DNA of 17,355 nt from Bacteroidia bacterium. Lineage in GTDB: Bacteria > Bacteroidota > Bacteroidia > Bacteroidales > GCA-2748055. This document shows, in pieces, positions 15,493 through 17,355 of this stretch; positions within the stretch are counted from its first letter, which is position 1, and each line of letters opens with the position of its first letter. The position numbers and the translations under genes were made by a program. A model generated the notes under the pieces. It did not search any database, had not been told where the DNA came from, and was given only the letters and a program-made list of their open reading frames with translations. The DNA lies in assembly GCA_004525825.1 (NCBI GenBank), contig SPBY01000009.1, forward strand, positions 1 to 17,355, read 5' to 3'.

Positions 15493-15606
15493 TTCTATCT
15501 AGTTTAAAATAACTGTCATGCCCCCCCAGGTAATTGGCTGTTGCAAAGGAAAGTGACTAAGAGAATGATGTGCAGCATGGCTGTATCTATTAATTGTTTG
15601 TTAGAT

Positions 15607-15614
15607 CAAAATTA
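15607..15614 (-). promoter_or_regulatory. Candidate -7 box proximal to the S1P lyase operon
   Basis: On the minus strand TAATTTTG matches TAnnTTTG. Upstream, TTT rather than TTG sits 21 nt away. It would give a leader of about 108 nt before the ATG at 15492. Confidence 0.4.
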
Positions 15615-15672
15615 GAGCGCCTGATGATGGGTATGAAACGGAATAATCCTCCTGGTTTCAAGTGAATTGCAG

Positions 15673-15764
15673 TATTTGCAAAAAAGGAATGTAGAATGGG
15701 TCCGGAAGTCCGAACTCAGGATTGTATACTAAAAAACCACTGGCGTTGGGATTTTTTGCAAATA
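15673..15764. repeat. Perfect 13-bp inverted repeat, candidate operator
   Basis: TATTTGCAAAAAA at 15673-15685 and its exact reverse complement TTTTTTGCAAATA at 15752-15764 are offset by 79 bp. Each copy is also preceded, on its own strand, by a TGCA a few bases upstream. The right-hand copy overlaps a minus-strand -7 box. Suggested role: paired binding sites for a regulator, or a leader-RNA stem with a 66-nt loop. Confidence 0.5.
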
Positions 15765-15766
15765 TA
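15759..15766 (-). promoter_or_regulatory. Candidate distal -7 box overlapping the inverted repeat
   Basis: On the minus strand TATATTTG matches TAnnTTTG and overlaps the right arm of the 13-bp inverted repeat. No TTG is seen at the expected -33 distance. If used, the S1P lyase leader would be about 260 nt long. A protein bound to the repeat would cover this box. Confidence 0.35.
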
Positions 15767-15805
15767 TGCAGGACCAGTCGGGGGAATAAAATGAAAAAAT
15801 ACCAA

Positions 15806-16804
15806 TTAAAGCCGATTCGCTACTGAATTGATCTTTTCATGCAATATCCTGAAAAACTTGTTTCGCTCTTTTTCTGCCGTTCCGCTGATAGGAACTGACT
15901 TGGAAAGGAGGTTGAGCCCCCAGGCATAATTGTACTCGAAGAAAGCTCTGTCGTGCGACTGCATCAGGTTGATGGCGTTACATGTCAGGTAGGTGGCATT
16001 GGTATTGCCAGCCTTTACCAGGATGGTATTGTCGGCCAGGATCAGGTCGTTGTGATACAACTGGAAATTACCAGCCACCCCTGAAGGTGGGTTGCCATGC
16101 CGGAACTTAAATCCAAGGGCTGCCTGGTGCTGCTGGTGGTCCACCAGATCGTGGAGTTTTTTGCACAATACCAAGGCATCCTCCCTGGAATTGAAATAAC
16201 CTGCTTCTGAATAATACTGTAGCTGTTTTAAAAAACTGTTCAGGCTCTCTTCTGTGGTAAACTCCTTTGTATTGATCACTACATAATGACGGGTGATCTC
16301 CTCCGACAATGTAAGTACTTCTTCCTCCAGGTCATCCACCCTGAATTTCAACTCTCGATAACCCGGAAAATCGAGATTGGATTTTTTCCAGAAGAACATC
16401 TTGAATGCACAAACTTCAGGAATCTGGACCATATGGAAAATACTAAGTTCATTCAGGATGAAAATGGCTTCGGATTCTTCTGCCTGGCTGGCTCCTTTGG
16501 TAAATTCCAGCAACCCTTTCAACCAGTCCACGAATGAATAGGAACCCTCTTCCAGGAAATTAGTCCTGAATGTCACAGAATTGGAAGGATTACCAATCAG
16601 ATCATCCAGGGAGAACTGGTAGGTACCGGCCAGTTTCTGAACTTCTTGAAGAGATAAAGGTTTCTCACCCCGAATTCTCCTGTATGCACTATCGTTGCTT
16701 ATTTCAAGCAGGTCCGCGATTTCATCCACCAGGGATACATGATCGGGCAGCTGGTCGCGGATCATCCGGATCATCCGGATCTGAATATCTTCCTGATTTT
16801 CCAT
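15806..16804 (-). CDS. Helix-turn-helix (XRE/BetR-like) transcriptional regulator
   Basis: 332 residues. The N-terminal ~70 residues contain a DNA-binding helix-turn-helix: VDEIADLLEISNDSAYRRIRGEKPLSLQEVQKLAGTYQFSLDDLI (26-70). The pattern of two helices, YRRIRG and the third helix is XRE/Cro-like or BetR-like. Residues 71-332 form a mostly helical domain with no recognised motif, probably a sensor or dimerisation module; a heptad-like stretch lies near 146-170 (VDDLEEEVLTLSEEI). Proteins of this layout are frequent in Bacteroidota but their ligands are not known to me. It is upstream of and codirectional with the S1P lyase operon, and divergent from the lipoprotein gene at 16954, so it may control either. 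The start at 16804 is supported by a promoter ending 8 nt upstream. Met11 (16774) is an alternative. Confidence 0.75.
   Translation of the reverse strand: MENQEDIQIRMIRMIRDQLPDHVSLVDEIADLLEISNDSAYRRIRGEKPLSLQEVQKLAGTYQFSLDDLIGNPSNSVTFRTNFLEEGSYSFVDWLKGLLEFTKGASQAEESEAIFILNELSIFHMVQIPEVCAFKMFFWKKSNLDFPGYRELKFRVDDLEEEVLTLSEEITRHYVVINTKEFTTEESLNSFLKQLQYYSEAGYFNSREDALVLCKKLHDLVDHQQHQAALGFKFRHGNPPSGVAGNFQLYHNDLILADNTILVKAGNTNATYLTCNAINLMQSHDRAFFEYNYAWGLNLLSKSVPISGTAEKERNKFFRILHEKINSVANRL
16764..16780. repeat. Two tandem ATCCGGAT palindromes inside the regulator's 5' end
   Basis: ATCCGGAT occurs at 16764-16771 and 16773-16780, part of a 9-bp tandem repeat (16761-16778) that encodes MIRMIR in the regulator. 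The related CCGGATCAT recurs upstream at 16845-16853. Possible autoregulatory binding site, though coding repetition could explain it. Confidence 0.35.
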
Positions 16805-16811
16805 AATTTAC

Positions 16812-16842
16812 CAAATGTGAGAAAAAAAGAATTGCAAGTCAA
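16812..16842 (-). promoter_or_regulatory. Promoter of the regulator gene, giving a near-leaderless mRNA
   Basis: Read on the minus strand: TTG (16842-16840), 20-nt spacer, CACATTTG (16819-16812), one base from TAnnTTTG. The box ends 7 nt before the ATG at 16804, so transcription would begin at or next to the start codon. Confidence 0.5.
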
Positions 16843-16845
16843 TGC

Positions 16846-16862
16846 CGGATCATAATAATCCG
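16846..16862. promoter_or_regulatory. CGGAT-N7-ATCCG inverted repeat, candidate operator
   Basis: CGGAT at 16846-16850 and ATCCG at 16858-16862 are reverse complements separated by 7 nt. The site is just upstream of the -33 element of the regulator promoter, in the 149-bp region divergent with the lipoprotein gene. The same half-sites occur in the tandem palindromes at 16764-16780. Confidence 0.35.
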
Positions 16863-16953
16863 ATTTCACCGATAAAACTTTGGGTTTGATCGAAAAAAAT
16901 TGACAGGCACGAAAGATTCCCTGAATTTTACACCGAATCAAAAACTTTCTGTC

Positions 16954-17355
16954 ATGAAAAAAGCACTAGTTTCTTTTACCATACTGGCCATGCTGGCCAT
17001 GAGCTCCTGTCTGGTAAGCTCGCTCCACCCCTTCTATAAAACCAAGGATAAACTATTTGATCCCATGATGATCGGGCAATGGATCGACGAGGATTCCAGC
17101 ATCTGGACCATAGAAAAAAACGCGGTTACAAAGGAGTTTTTGGGACCCGAGTATACCGACAGTACTTACCGGATTACTTATTACGAGGATGAGAATAGCA
17201 AAGGAATTTTCACTGCTGTACTTTTCCGGCTCAAAGGGATTGATTATGTGGATTTTTATCCGCATAACAACGAGGACCATTGTGTGACCGACCTCACCGG
17301 CATGCATCACTTTCCCACCCATACCCTGGCACGTGTCAGGATGGACAGGGACAGC
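16954..17355 (+). CDS. Lipoprotein of unknown family, 3' end beyond the window
   Basis: An open frame of 134 codons runs off the window end. It begins MKKALVSFTILAMLAMSSC, a lipoprotein signal peptide with lipobox MSSC and lipidated Cys19. The mature part starts LVSSLHPFYKTKDKLFDPMMIGQWIDEDSSIWTIEK and is strand-rich and aromatic (GIDYVDFYPHNNEDHC). I recognise no named domain. The GQW near the start of the mature protein resembles the GTW of the lipoprotein at 10060-10479, hinting at a calycin-like fold for both, but this is weak. It is divergent from the HTH regulator gene across 149 bp, an arrangement that often marks a regulator and its target. A weak promoter-like TTG at 16900-16902, 19-nt spacer, then TGAATTTT lies upstream. 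Confidence 0.8.
   Translation, partial: MKKALVSFTILAMLAMSSCLVSSLHPFYKTKDKLFDPMMIGQWIDEDSSIWTIEKNAVTKEFLGPEYTDSTYRITYYEDENSKGIFTAVLFRLKGIDYVDFYPHNNEDHCVTDLTGMHHFPTHTLARVRMDRDS

Larger units (their letters stand above)
15493..15805. other. 313-bp non-coding region upstream of the S1P lyase operon
   Basis: No credible ORF. It lies between two minus-strand genes and holds two TAnnTTTG boxes on the minus strand, a perfect 13-bp inverted repeat and a 7-C run at 15521-15527 (7 G in the transcript). Its length and content suggest it is the regulated promoter region of the lyase-receptor operon. No terminator hairpin was found after the regulator gene. Confidence 0.6.

Overview
The window looks like a chromosomal segment of a Bacteroidota bacterium, probably a marine or environmental Bacteroidales/Marinilabiliales relative (inference; no rRNA is present). 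Reasons: several start regions carry the Bacteroidota promoter TTG-N19-21-TAnnTTTG and lack Shine-Dalgarno sequences. A DUF4251 protein, a carboxypeptidase-regulatory-domain TonB-dependent receptor and small lipoproteins with a short lipobox are typical of the phylum. PheT and the long single-chain PurL also have the phylum's usual form. No mobile element, CRISPR array, tRNA or rRNA was seen.

Left half (1-9226), mostly housekeeping. pheT is driven by a promoter almost touching the start codon and is followed 5 nt later by a YmdB-type macrodomain (O-acetyl-ADP-ribose deacetylase-like) gene. A secreted DUF4251 protein with a TTG start follows. A long-chain acyl-CoA ligase gene then runs on the minus strand, divergent from purL, the 1228-residue FGAM synthase.

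Right half (9257-17355), accessory lipid-type genes. On the minus strand a small lipoprotein gene is followed by a steroid 5-alpha-reductase (SRD5A) homologue that keeps the catalytic Glu/Tyr pair. Divergent from them is an exported paraoxonase-type beta-propeller with the His dyad but altered calcium ligands. Convergent with that is a minus-strand operon of sphingosine-1-phosphate lyase, then a TonB-dependent receptor 11 nt downstream. Upstream of the operon lie a 313-bp non-coding region holding a perfect 13-bp inverted repeat, a 332-residue helix-turn-helix regulator gene with a promoter that would give a nearly leaderless mRNA, and a divergent lipoprotein gene cut by the window end.

The most interesting reading is that three protein families best known from eukaryotic lipid metabolism (SRD5A, paraoxonase, S1P lyase) lie within about 6 kb. 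They sit beside an outer-membrane receptor, small lipoproteins and a candidate regulator. This could be a locus for handling exogenous or self-made sphingoid-base and steroid-like lipids. The joint function is inference; the family assignments rest on motifs visible in the sequence.
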